From Paramacrobiotus richtersi (lineage: Eukaryota; Tardigrada; Eutardigrada; Parachela; Macrobiotidae): a stretch of DNA of 26,061 nucleotides. Position numbers and translations under genes: made by a program. Of this stretch, positions 1-9,085 are shown one piece after another; position 1 is the stretch's first letter; every line of letters starts with the position of its first letter. The stretch spans positions 1 to 26,061 of the forward strand of contig JAQGAU010000580.1 of assembly GCA_034698045.1 (NCBI GenBank), in the 5' to 3' direction. Under the pieces are notes generated by a model. The model was not told where the DNA came from. It saw only the letters and a list, made by a program, of their open reading frames with translations, and made no database searches.

Positions 1-414
1 GAATACTACGTTGTCAACAAGCATAGTATTTATCCCTAACATCCAGTTTTCAAGTGTTGACATTCGCTCATAGTTCGCAAAATACAGTAGAAACGGAAAA
101 AAATCAAAATACAGAAAAATCCGTCAACTATTTTGCGCGTTATCGACCGAACCGCGATGGTCCTCTACACCCCACGAAACTACATTTTCGGTGTTATGTA
201 TCGGTCGCTGTTATTCCTCATTATATTTTCCCCCAGAAAAGTGAACGTTGGGTATATACATCTTTCTGTACTGTTTTGTTCACCCAGCGCTCTCTAGGAA
301 GTTAGGAACGAGTGCACTTTTCCAAAGTAAGTAACGTACAGCCGAAAGCAACAGACACAAATTCATTACAGCTTCGAAAATTTTAACGTGGGTGTACGCG
401 ACCATTGCAATTGT

Positions 415-494
415 CGTTCTCTAGCGCTTGCGCGACTACGTCATCATCTTACCCCGATAAGATGCTGAGGTAGTCACGCACGCGCTAAAGAACG
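415..494. repeat. Near-perfect hairpin, 37-nt arms, 6-nt loop
   Basis: Positions 415-451 and 458-494 are inverted copies of each other with 5 mismatches over 37 positions, separated by the six bases CCCCGA. Weaker pairing extends outwards to about 393 and 510. A structure this long and tight is typical of a foldback/MITE element or of a structured RNA. It lies directly beside the tRNA-like segment at 525-596, so the two may belong to one element. Confidence 0.8.
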
Positions 495-524
495 GCAATG
501 ACGCGCGTAACCTGATGAAAGGAA

Positions 525-596
525 ACGCGGTCCGGTGCGACTCGAACTTGAAACCTTAAATCCGGAGAGGCCAGTATGCCGCAGTACTATAGCAAA
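525..596 (-). other. tRNA-like segment with A-box and B-box matches (tRNA pseudogene or SINE head)
   Basis: On the minus strand, 589-579 reads TAGTACTGCGG, a near match to the pol III A box. About 31 nt further, 547-539 reads GTTCGAGTC, a match to the B box. The 3' side ends CGCACCGGAC, like a tRNA acceptor strand. A complete cloverleaf cannot be drawn: the T-stem halves do not pair and no matching 5' acceptor strand is present, so this is not a functional tRNA gene. Downstream on the same strand come the 415-494 hairpin and then a TTTT run (plus-strand AAAA at 377-380) that could terminate pol III. The tRNA-derived-element reading is an inference. Confidence 0.35.
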
Positions 597-1185
597 AATT
601 CCATATTAAATTTTTATGATTTCGTTCACTTTGATGTTGTTGCTGCGGTTGTCTCTAACATTGCCGTTACGTCAAACATCCTTCTTCACGTATGTTATCG
701 TCACTGAGAGTTCCCTGTTCGACTGCGAACTGGTATCAAACTACGGTGCCGTTCATGACGTTATTTGTGCGATAGCGTGATCCTGTTGTCGCTCTGTAGG
801 CGCTTTATGCATGCAGGTGAAGAGCTCGGATGCGAAAGGTCACCATTTTAAGTTAATTTATTTTTCAGCTTGTACATGTCTGTATTTCTTAGTATTGCTG
901 TATAACTTGATAAATGTTTCGCATGGAGTAGTGGTATGTATGTAAAATAACCTTACTTCTATCTAATCAAAGACATGAAATGGGTGAAGTTTGTTCGCTC
1001 GACCATGCAAGTTTTTATATTCGCAATTACACACCGTTCCGCAGAATGAATCGCTATACCTAGCCTTCGAAGCATGGAACGTTCTGAATTTTCTACAGAC
1101 GTGCAGTGTATAACAATAAAACGAGAAGATAACTCAGTGCAGTTAGGTAGGTGTATATAGGGTGAGTGTTTTTGCTAAACAAGGA

Positions 1186-2175
1186 TCAAGTACATTTCAG
1201 TGCGCCAAAGGACTTCATAGCTGAGTTTCTCAAGGTAGCCATCGAAACCATGAGCAGGACCGGATCGAGGGCTGAATGAATTAGCTTCAGTAAACTCGTC
1301 GCTAAGAAAAACTTGAGATATCCCGGGCCCATCCAGTAAATCACATTCGACGGTGTCCAGCAGACCACGACACCGATGGTCAGAACGGTGAGGACGGTAA
1401 ACGACCGAGATTTCGGGCGTTGCGTGTCTTGCGGCTGATTTCCGTTTCTATATGATCGGTTCACCCTTGTTGATACTTGCTTAGCGGAGACCTCCTCGCT
1501 TTTAACCGATGGATGCGTAGAGTTTCGTTTCATCTTGTAATACAGCAGCATCGGGTAACTGATCACGATCACGATCTCTGGAGTATTATAGAACACCACC
1601 GCGATAGCCAAACCCCAAGCCTGTATATCGCGGGGAACGAAGAATAACGAGCAAGTGTTATTTGCTAAAGTGGTCCTGTAATACCATGCGTCGATTATTA
1701 TACCGGGCAACGCAAATACTACAGCCAAAAAAACGAGCGATAAGCAGATTCCCCAGGCAGCTTTTTGAGTATGGTGCCGCTTATAGAGGAAAGGGATAGT
1801 TATGGCGGCAATTCTGTTAAGACACATGAGCATGTGACACGCTGGTAAAACGTAACCGAACGGCGCGCGAATCAGAGTAAAGAGGAAACAAAACGCTGGT
1901 ATTGCGCTCTGTGGGAGAATATCCTTGATGATAAGAAATGCTGGATTCTGCAGGGTTACACTAACGATGTTGCTAAACGTTAAAGTAAGAATGTACGTCG
2001 TGAATGATGTCCATGACCTTTTGTCATTCAGCAAAACACAGAAAAGAAATGTGTTTGATAGTAAGGCAACAGCGCAAATCCCGGCTGTCCATGACTGCGA
2101 AGAATTCCAGTGAGGTAAGATCAGATAGATTTCAGTAGAGCCATTTCTAGAACCATTTACAGAATCGTTAGACAT
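1186..2175 (-). CDS. Rhodopsin-like 7TM receptor, divergent family, copy 1
   Basis: This is an intact single-exon receptor of 329 aa starting at ATG 2175. Hydrophobic segments fall at roughly residues 29-50, 57-82, 91-117, 139-161, 185-212, 259-281 and 288-312, giving seven membrane passes with an outside N-terminus carrying NGS/NSS glycosylation sequons. Class A landmarks are N41 (TM1), C96 and C175 (the TM3-ECL2 disulfide), W141 (TM4), P208 (TM5) and CWTP 272-275 (TM6). DRY is replaced by L119-N120-R121 and NPxxY by DPVLL 304-308, as in every paralogue here. The TM2 aspartate is absent. It should couple to G proteins at the plasma membrane; the ligand is unknown. It has the most divergent ICL3 (about 213-258) and C-tail of the set. 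The receptor class is secure; the subfamily is not. Confidence 0.92.
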   Translation of the reverse strand: MSNDSVNGSRNGSTEIYLILPHWNSSQSWTAGICAVALLSNTFLFCVLLNDKRSWTSFTTYILTLTFSNIVSVTLQNPAFLIIKDILPQSAIPAFCFLFTLIRAPFGYVLPACHMLMCLNRIAAITIPFLYKRHHTQKAAWGICLSLVFLAVVFALPGIIIDAWYYRTTLANNTCSLFFVPRDIQAWGLAIAVVFYNTPEIVIVISYPMLLYYKMKRNSTHPSVKSEEVSAKQVSTRVNRSYRNGNQPQDTQRPKSRSFTVLTVLTIGVVVCWTPSNVIYWMGPGYLKFFLATSLLKLIHSALDPVLLMVSMATLRNSAMKSFGALKCT

Positions 2176-2258
2176 TTTTAATATCGGCCAGATGCGGTTC
2201 GGTAAGCACAGAAAATGAGAAAGTAAGCCACGGAAATTTTAAAAGGGGCAGCGCGTTG

Positions 2259-2270
2259 TATATAAATATA
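2259..2270 (-). promoter_or_regulatory. TATA-like element upstream of receptor copy 1
   Basis: Read on the minus strand this is TATATTTATATA, about 85 nt before the ATG at 2175. Initiation about 30 nt further would give a 5' UTR of roughly 50 nt. It is supported by motif and position only. Confidence 0.35.
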
Positions 2271-2405
2271 GTTTGTACAGTTCTTTCGGGACAACAGTTC
2301 TTTGTCAATGTAACCTTGATATCTGTTGACGTAAGGTGTTACTGCGTTAGCAAATCGCTGGAGACTTGATAATCTCCGAGGAAGACTACAGGAGCGGCAG
2401 TTCAT

Positions 2406-3553
2406 TAATTCACCGTTCGTACCGAAAGAAATTAAATCATTGTACCGTAAGGTTAATTTCGCAGTATATTAATGAGGTAATCGGTTAATCCAAGCCTGAA
2501 TATTTTATATAGAGAACCTTTGTATAGATGTCGGTCATGCTGACATCCTGTGAGAATAACGAACTACGAATTTATTTGTATGCACTTGATGAGGGGGCGA
2601 AGTTATCAATAATGCGGAAGGTGCGGAAAGTATGAATGTCACCGGACCAGTCTTTCAGTCATACAATAAACTGACCTTTATTATAGGGGATTCTCTGCCT
2701 TCGGCTTCTTACTTTTATTTGATTTTCTTCAAACTGCTTAGATTATTACTTATTTGATGTTTTGCGTAAAACCAGTTTACAATATGCACTTGCTTTTAAT
2801 ATTATTAATAATAATCAAAGCATTTGTCTTTCGACTGCAAGGTTTATTAGTTTATTATCAGCAGTGGCATTAATATAACGACTGAATCCGCAATTGTGCT
2901 AACCATGACCTGAACATCCCACATCTTTTTGAAGACTCAAAACATTTTCTCAGTTTCGTCATCCATATGTGATATTCCTAGCAAGTAATGTGACTAGGAT
3001 ATACAGGGAGCTAGGTACCATGCACGCAAAGAGCACAAGACACAAGGTTAACGGTACATGAACGTAACAATTTTGTCATAAAGATTATAAATTTACAGCA
3101 CATATGTGTTATCCTGCTGCCCCAAAGCATCTGACCATGGGGAATGAGAATGCTGAGATCCTTTTGATAGTATAGTGCAAAGAACACTCCTAAAATCCTA
3201 TACAGTACGCGGGCGTTGACATCGCAGATACTTATAGGACCCAGTAAGCTTTCTGTTTTGTACGAAGTGCATACGCAGCAATTGCAGTACAAGCCACAGC
3301 AACGTGGATAATTGGATATCAACAAAATTTAATACTTCTATCACTGCGAAGAATCAAGCCTCCGGGGCACTTCAGTCTTCGGCGAAACACACAGCATCTT
3401 CTTTCTGCTGGCTGCCGTACAACATTAATAATGTCTGGGGCTTTGATCGCATATTTTTTTATCAGGATGCGGTAACGTATCATAGTTTTATTACGTCCTT
3501 GCACTGCTACATATATCTTTCCGTTACTTTGTCCATAAAGCTCAATAAACGCA
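2406..3553. other. Intergenic region between receptor copy 1 and the serpin
   Basis: This AT-rich stretch holds several overlapping short open frames on both strands (for example around 3011-3325 and 3304-3579) with no domain, signal peptide or splice structure I can support. The divergent promoters of receptor copy 1 and the serpin must lie here. I see no clear TATA box close to the serpin ATG. Confidence 0.5.
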
Positions 3554-4789
3554 ATGGCATCTTTCAGTTCGGTCGTTAATCTGGACACGATCGAGCTATA
3601 CTCCGCGGCAGCTTCCGTGCATGGAGATGGCAGTCTGATGGTATCGCCTCTAAGCATTCTGTATGCATCGCTGATGCTCTACTTGGGCGCCGGAGGTTCC
3701 ACAAAGTCCAATCTGGAAAGCAGTTTTCATCTGGATAAGGCTTTCTACAACGACCAATCCGCAGCATTGTCCGCATTCTCCAACGGGTTAACGTATTTTC
3801 AGAATGCCTCAGGAAACACTGACGACAATTTCCTCATCACCTCGCTGGTGAACGAGATTTTCGTATCTAACAAGGTTTCTCTGAAAGAGAGTTATCTGCA
3901 GTCTGTTCAAGCACTGAAATCCATTGCTCAAACGAAAGATTTTGTCAACCGCCCGGATCAGTCCCGACAGGAAATCAACGATGAAGTAGCGCGAAATACG
4001 GCCAACACGATTAAAGATCTACTTGGACCGGGAACCATCACGGATCAAACGGCCGTTGTCCTTGTTAACTCACTGTACTTCAAAGGAACGTGGAGTAATA
4101 AATTTACTGTCGAAGTGACTGCAAAAGCACCGTTTACTATGCTAAATGGTAATACGGTCCAAGTCAACATGATGCATCAAACATCGTCATTCCGCTATGC
4201 CGAAGACGATCAACTTGACGTGCAGTGTGTGGAACTGCCGTTTTACTCACAAAATGCATCAATGTTGATTCTACTTCCACGTAAAGTTGGCGGACTACGG
4301 GCTTTAGAGAAGGCACTAACGGAACAAACCTTTAAGAGTCTCGCCGATAAAGCAGCTTCTCGGAGGGTCAGTCTGTCACTGCCGAGGTTTGCGTTCTCCT
4401 CAAACTATGATTTGATTCCGATGCTTCAAAAAATTGGAGTGAGCGATGCTTTGGATAGAAATAAAGCCAATTTTACCGGGATGATCGATGGAGGCCAGGT
4501 GTTTGTTAGCGCTGCTGTTCATCAAACATTCATCAGTAAGTCCTAGAAAATTTTATCTGTAATCGTGTAACGTGTTTTACGCCTTATTGCTGTGCTCGCT
4601 CTTGCAGATGTGGACGAGAAGGGTACGGAAGCGTCGGCTGCAACAGCTATTGTGATTACGGCTACCAGTATTCCAATTGGAGAGCCAGTGGTGTTCAAGG
4701 CAGATCATCCGTTCCTGTTTGTCATTCGTAACAACCCTTCGAAAGCCATCATGTTCATCGGACGGGTAGAATCGGAACAATCTTTCTAA
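3554..4789 (+). CDS. Serpin (serine protease inhibitor family I4), two exons, intracellular type
   Basis: Exon 1 is 3554-4535 and exon 2 is 4608-4789, joined across a GTAAG...TTGCAG intron; the product is 387 aa, normal for a serpin. The N-terminus resembles clade B serpins: a few residues, then helix A (about residues 9-18) and VSPLSI (about 30-35), with no signal peptide, so a cytoplasmic product is likely unless an upstream exon was missed. The LVNSLYFKGTW breach/shutter segment and ELPFY are present. The hinge spans the splice junction region and reads GTEASAATA, with small residues at P12-P9 as in inhibitory serpins. Counting from P15 Gly places the scissile bond at Thr-Ser (P1-P1') followed by Ile-Pro, which suggests an elastase- or chymotrypsin-like target rather than trypsin-like. 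The C-terminal HPFLFVIR and FIGRV strands complete the fold. It is transcribed against the flanking receptors. Confidence 0.93.
4536..4607 (+). other. Serpin intron, 72 bp, phase 1
   Basis: The donor GTAAGT starts at 4536 and the acceptor TTGCAG ends at 4607. Reading through would hit a stop at 4544-4546, removing the reactive loop. Splicing rebuilds a contiguous hinge ending GTEASAATA, which confirms the junction. Confidence 0.92.
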
Positions 4790-5281
4790 TCAATGGCCAT
4801 AATCGAAAAATGATGTGGGAAAGTTTGATATCGCAGTGGCAATACACTAACGTGCTATACGGTTAAATGAGATTGCTCGCTTGTACTGTAAATACTGTAT
4901 CCTTTCACTTTGATACGAAGCAACACAAGCCATTAGAGTTTTGATATGACATGCAGTCATCGAATTTCACACAATTCACAAAAGTTGGCAAAACTATCGT
5001 TGCAAACATTATCCTCTGCAAAGAGCACGTGCGTCTGTATGAAACTCAAAATCAGCAACTGCTTTGTTATAGCTTGCCGCTTGCAAGCAACTCTACTGTA
5101 CATAACACTAAGAAACTTCAAAATCTTTATGGTGAGGCACGCGTACGCACTAATATCAGAACATGGAACGCATGTTGGTTATGTACACTGAGGAAAACGC
5201 CCACCCTTTCTTTTGCTGCATCAGAAAAATAAAACCTATATTTTTGCTTTCGAAGATACAAAGTAGTCGTTTGTCAACTGT
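4790..5281. other. Serpin 3' flank
   Basis: I see no gene here. AATAAA at 5228-5233 is the first canonical plus-strand poly(A) signal after the serpin stop, about 440 nt away and close to the convergent end of receptor copy 2. Either the serpin has a long 3' UTR or it uses a variant signal. Confidence 0.4.
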
Positions 5282-6244
5282 TTATCGACGGCTACGCTGG
5301 CATATCTTGCAGGCTTCCGAGGTCGCTTTCCTCAGGTTATCCATAGATACAATGAGCAGAATGGGATCAACGGCACAATGCACCAATTTCAGCGAATTCA
5401 CTATCAAATAAACGATAGAATCTTGTGAATTGGTCCAATAAAACACATTCGACGGCGTCCAGCAGATGACCACACTGATCGTCAAGAGAGTGAGTACCGA
5501 TTTCGATCTCCGATGTCCACTTCTCTGCGGCCTGCGCTGAATGGACCCCGCACTGGACGTCTCATTGCCACTGAACGGGCCAATCGACGTACCGTATTTC
5601 ACCTTGTATTTGTACGAAAACAACGGATAGCTGAATACGACAACAATCTCCGGCAGGCAGTAACAAAAGCCACTCAAAATCATAATCCAGATTTGAAGGT
5701 CACGCGAAGCTGTTCGTAGAACACATTCATAATTCGTTGCCTCCGTGCGATAATAGACTGCATTGATTATTAAACCCGGAACCGCAAATAGAATAGATAC
5801 GATTATGGCTGATGAACAAATTCCCCATGCAAGCCCTTTCGTATGATGTTTCCTGTACCAAAAAGGCGCCAGTAGTGCACAGATTCTGTTAAGACAAATC
5901 AACATGTGGGTGATCGGTAGGATACAACCGACAGGGATCCGGAGCATTAGAAAGGTCACGCAGAATGATGCGACAAACTTAGCTGGAAGGAGATCTTTGA
6001 CGAGAAGCGATACTGGATGCATAAGAATTGCGTATAAAATATTGCCAGTTTGTAACACAAACAGATAAATCGTAAATGATGTCCATGGTTGCACTTTTCT
6101 AATGAGCAAATACAGGAGAAAAATGTTGAGGACCAGTGCTACTGTACAGAAGGCTGCTGTGCAGGATTTGGTATACTTCCAGTTTTTGGTAAGCAGGTAA
6201 AAGTCCCCGGTGAAAAAGGTAAGGTTTCCGGTAACGTTAGCCAT
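5282..6244 (-). CDS. Rhodopsin-like 7TM receptor, copy 2
   Basis: This is an intact, intronless 320-aa receptor starting at ATG 6244. The outside N-terminus carries NVT (3-5) and NLT (7-9) sequons. Family landmarks are N40 in TM1, C95 with C174, L118-N119-R120, W140, LPEI followed by SYP in TM5, CWTP 261-264 and DPILL 293-297. The third intracellular loop (about 213-248) is basic and rich in Ser, Gly and Arg. The C-tail is short and polybasic with cysteines at 312 and 315 that could be palmitoylated. Together with copy 1 it is one of the less similar members of the array, so it probably arose by an older duplication. A role as a membrane chemoreceptor or peptide receptor is inferred from the family only. 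Confidence 0.92.
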   Translation of the reverse strand: MANVTGNLTFFTGDFYLLTKNWKYTKSCTAAFCTVALVLNIFLLYLLIRKVQPWTSFTIYLFVLQTGNILYAILMHPVSLLVKDLLPAKFVASFCVTFLMLRIPVGCILPITHMLICLNRICALLAPFWYRKHHTKGLAWGICSSAIIVSILFAVPGLIINAVYYRTEATNYECVLRTASRDLQIWIMILSGFCYCLPEIVVVFSYPLFSYKYKVKYGTSIGPFSGNETSSAGSIQRRPQRSGHRRSKSVLTLLTISVVICWTPSNVFYWTNSQDSIVYLIVNSLKLVHCAVDPILLIVSMDNLRKATSEACKICQRSRR

Positions 6245-6280
6245 CTTTCTTCCGTCAAAAAAATCTAATCAGCGAGTTTG

Positions 6281-6290
6281 TATTTTTATG
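6281..6290 (-). promoter_or_regulatory. TATA-like element upstream of receptor copy 2
   Basis: The minus strand reads CATAAAAATA about 40 nt upstream of the ATG at 6244. If used, the 5' UTR would be very short. The evidence is motif and position only. Confidence 0.3.
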
Positions 6291-6871
6291 TGAAGTTTAT
6301 CTAATTTACTGCGTTGAATCAGGTGATTACTGCAACGCCTGACTGATACATAAGAAGAAACAGGTAAGATCTGTGGAATATAGAAACGGATTTTCTTCGT
6401 AAGTAATGATAATTTCAGTGATGCTGTGGGGTGCTGCGGAAGTAATTAGACGAATTTCCTGTTTCTTTGCAGATAGACGGACCGTCAAGGTTAATAATTG
6501 TCGGATGGAGTAAGACATGTCGTTCTCCCTGTGACCCTGTCTGGGTTCGGAGAATGCCTGATAATCGGCTTTATTGCTCAAAATTAAAGTATTAATGTTG
6601 GGAAACGGTTTAGGCTGATTTGCCGCGGAATCGGAATGAAAGTCAGAATAATTACGGTACACTGGCACTATGTTCCATGTACCCCCTACCTATATCATTA
6701 CGTATGCTTGCCCCACCTGGCTCACGTGTACACCAAACAAATCGATTTAGTAAGTTGCAGATAACCAGCAAAGTTATCCATACGGAATATAGGATCGCGG
6801 TACGAAGCGAGGAGCGGAGAAATCACACGACGTTTCAATTTAAAGTGCGTGTAGCTTGAGTTACAAATTAC

Positions 6872-6990
6872 GGTGCCACTAAAGGCACCCCTATACACCC
6901 GTTTTCACTGAAGCACCCCGATTTACTATAGGCACCCCTTTTTACAATTTACAGCACCATTAACTGCAAACACTGTAAACACCCCCTTCA
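6872..6990 (+). repeat. Cluster of GGCACCCC-like motifs with a small palindrome
   Basis: Within about 120 bp the motif GCACCCC occurs at 6885-6891, 6913-6919 and 6932-6938, with related ACACCC blocks near 6896 and 6980. GGTGCC(6 nt)GGCACC at 6872-6889 forms a perfect 6-bp inverted repeat. It may be a degenerate short tandem repeat or a cluster of C-rich protein-binding sites; nothing in the sequence decides. Confidence 0.4.
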
Positions 6991-7760
6991 GATTAAGCAT
7001 AACTGCAACCTACATCGTTTTTGAAACATGATTATTATCCCAATAGACTGGGAGCCGTCACGAATATCTGCAGTTAACTAGTACTGAGCGAATACAGACA
7101 GTATTGTAGAATACCGGTCACTACACTAGATGAAAACTTTTTCAAGATCGAGAGTGTTGGACTCAATAAATGGCAGCGAACAAAAAGGCTAAGCTTAGAA
7201 CCGAACCACATGTTCATAATATGGAAACAGCAATATGGAAAAATAACTCAGAAAGTAAAGCGTGCAATAATATATAGCATACGGGAAAAAATATATATTG
7301 TATGTAACAGTTAGTGAGGTACAGTACGTACTGCACAATGTCACAGTTCGCGAAATACTGAAATTTCGCCGTTCGGGAATTCAGTTGCGGTAACATGTTT
7401 AATTACCCCCGGATACCCGAATGCGGTCGGTATCTTCTTACGGTTTTTATTAAATAATACGCCAGAATGTTCGTAATGTTATGTACTCTTACGGCAAAAT
7501 CCCACGAATACAACAATCAAAACAACAACAGACTAGCCGGGCAATTCACAAAAGCCGCCACAAAATATTGCGCAAAATGCCCTGAAGACATTGATATGTT
7601 TCCGTTCATGCTGTATAACAGTACACAGATTGTTCATTCATAACAAAATCTTACATGATTGCTGTTTTGTTCTATGGTCAATATATCTGGTTCGGAGAAC
7701 TGCACTAGAAAAACAATCATTAAGACTTGTCGCATAAACAAGCACCGTGCTCATGGTTTT
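6991..7760. other. Intergenic, nothing recognised
   Basis: This is AT-rich sequence upstream of the secreted-peptide gene. The only open frame of note (7214-7396, minus) is low-complexity, rich in Tyr, Leu and Phe, and has no supporting structure. Confidence 0.5.
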
Positions 7761-7761
7761 G

Positions 7762-7769
7762 TATAAAAA
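7762..7769 (+). promoter_or_regulatory. TATA box of the secreted-peptide gene
   Basis: TATAAAAA lies 90 nt before the ATG at 7859. Initiation about 30 nt downstream (near 7792-7800) would leave a 5' UTR of about 60 nt. This is the cleanest core promoter in the window. Confidence 0.65.
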
Positions 7770-7858
7770 GCGTCAAGTTCGCAAACCAATGTATACTCTG
7801 CATTTCAACTTTCTGCATTAGATCAAACTTGTTCATCGTTGTTTTTCGTTCCCTCATT

Positions 7859-8204
7859 ATGGCTCTGCGATTAGTGTGTTTCTTTTTGCTGGCTTCCCTC
7901 GTTCTGGCTAACGGTAAGTACCTATTCGAAAGTACACTGTGTGTTTGAGAGTTTACCACTAACTGCAGTATGTCCTATTTAGACATAAGCTAACTAGCAG
8001 TGATAAATAATTATTTATGTTTTGTTGTTTTTCACAGCTTCTGCCCCAGTTGCCAGAATGAAACGCGGTATTCTCGGCAAGCTCCCTGGCCCCCTTATGC
8101 TGGCACCAATGATACCCGGCGTCGGTCCTCTTGTAGATAAAGGTGAACAGAAAGCCCTTGAAGGTGGCAAGAAGCTGATTGGCAAGATCGGAGGGAAACA
8201 TTAA
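7859..8204 (+). CDS. Secreted cationic peptide precursor, two exons, family not recognised
   Basis: Exon 1 (7859-7913) and exon 2 (8038-8204) join across a GTAAGT...TTCACAG intron into a 73-aa precursor. Residues 1-19 form a classical signal peptide: MALRLV, a Phe/Leu-rich core, then a likely cut after Ala-Asn-Ala. A nine-residue segment SAPVARMKR follows and ends in Lys-Arg, a typical furin/kexin-like site. The remaining 45 residues begin GILGKLPGPL, contain no cysteine, are rich in Gly, Pro, Leu and Lys, and carry about +4 net charge (7 Lys against 3 acidic) plus a C-terminal His. This architecture fits an antimicrobial peptide or a peptide hormone; no terminal Gly amidation signal precedes the stop. 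The splice junction, TATA box and poly(A) signals support a real gene. I do not recognise the family, so the function is inference. Confidence 0.8.
7914..8037 (+). other. Intron of the secreted-peptide gene, 124 bp
   Basis: The donor GTAAGTA starts at 7914, two codons before the end of the signal peptide, and a pyrimidine-rich tract leads to TTCACAG ending at 8037. It separates the signal peptide from the pro- and mature regions. Confidence 0.8.
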
Positions 8205-8381
8205 GGATTACATGATGTACGGATTCTGCATCTGCTGTCTCGCTTTATGTGTGTATACTTATAGTTATTTGTAATGTATTACTCATACATGTTTTTTGCT
8301 CGACGAAGTAGTACCATATTGGTACCGGTCCTGTGATTTTGATAACAATGAATTATCTGTAGAATGCTCCGACACTTGTCC

Positions 8382-8404
8382 AATAAAGTCTGAAAACGAA
8401 TAAA
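8382..8404 (+). terminator. Poly(A) signals of the secreted-peptide gene
   Basis: Two AATAAA hexamers lie at 8382-8387 and 8399-8404, about 180-200 nt after the stop. Confidence 0.6.
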
Positions 8405-8584
8405 TTCACTTGCTTTGCTGTGTATTAAAAATCTAAAACATTCATATTGGGCACCATGACATTGTGTCCGTTAATCTTCACAGTAACCTCTTTCGGATTC
8501 ATTAAATACCGAAGCATACATTTTGTGCTGAACTGTAGTCAAACGGCGTGTTCAGCGAAGTGGAGCATCATCTCATCTACCGCT

Positions 8585-8910
8585 AATCAGCAACAAGAAG
8601 TAACGGAAATCTGCGACAGTCTTCATATTATGTTTACCATGTTGGCGGCAGGGGCATACGTAGGAACAGCACATCCCTCGAGGCTCTCTAACAGCAAGGT
8701 CATCATGCACGTGAGCCTTACCCAGTTCAAGAAACGAAACACTTGCCTTAAGAATGAATCAGCAAAACAAAAGTGTCGCTGACGCAAGCTTAACTGCACG
8801 CTAAGGTCACAACGATATTGTCCAGAGAAAATCTGGGAGTGTTTTGTTTCTTTCACTACTGGTGTGGGAAAGGTCAAACAAACAGGATTTCAAAGGTTAA
8901 TCGAGCATTC
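8585..8910 (+). repeat. R1 repeat, copy a
   Basis: This copy shares an ordered series of blocks with the other R1 copies: AGAAGTAACGGAA, a GGCGGCAGG...TACGTAGGAACA block, CCTCGAGGCTCTCT, AGCAAGGTCATCAT, and AAAGGTCAA near the end. It lies 3' of the receptor at 9086-10057 (to its left on the map), in the same relative place as copy d to the receptor at 14873. Confidence 0.7.
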
Positions 8911-9031
8911 TGAATCAAGCTCTTATACCGTTGAGGCGTTGACACAGATTATCCATGTTAAAAATATCTTCTTTTACCACGTCTATGCTTTTGTCTTGAG
9001 GTTGTACGTTCGATTGTGTTCAGAATTCAGA

Positions 9032-9054
9032 TTTATTTGATGGTACATTTTATT
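9032..9054 (-). terminator. Poly(A) signals of receptor copy 3
   Basis: The minus strand has AATAAA at 9054-9049 and 9037-9032, 32-50 nt beyond the stop codon. Confidence 0.6.
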
Positions 9055-9085
9055 TTATACGTATTCTCACTTAATTGCGACAGCA

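Larger units (their letters stand above)
1..1185. other. Gene-poor left edge
   Basis: Apart from the hairpin and tRNA-like segment I find no convincing gene. The open frame at 54-305 begins with GTG rather than ATG and shows no recognisable domain or compositional bias. TTTATT at 857-862 could be a distant poly(A) signal for the minus-strand receptor that ends at 1186, but it lies more than 300 bases beyond the stop. Confidence 0.5.

Noticed and set aside
54-305. 83-codon open frame at the left edge
   Set aside because: GTG start, no recognisable motif, and no splice or promoter support.
525-596. Functional tRNA gene
   Set aside because: A/B-box matches are present, but the T-stem and acceptor stem do not pair and no standard anticodon arm can be drawn.
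3011-3657. Protein-coding genes on either strand upstream of and across the serpin start
   Set aside because: Overlapping short frames with no domain, signal peptide or codon bias; those beyond 3554 are shadows of the serpin frame.
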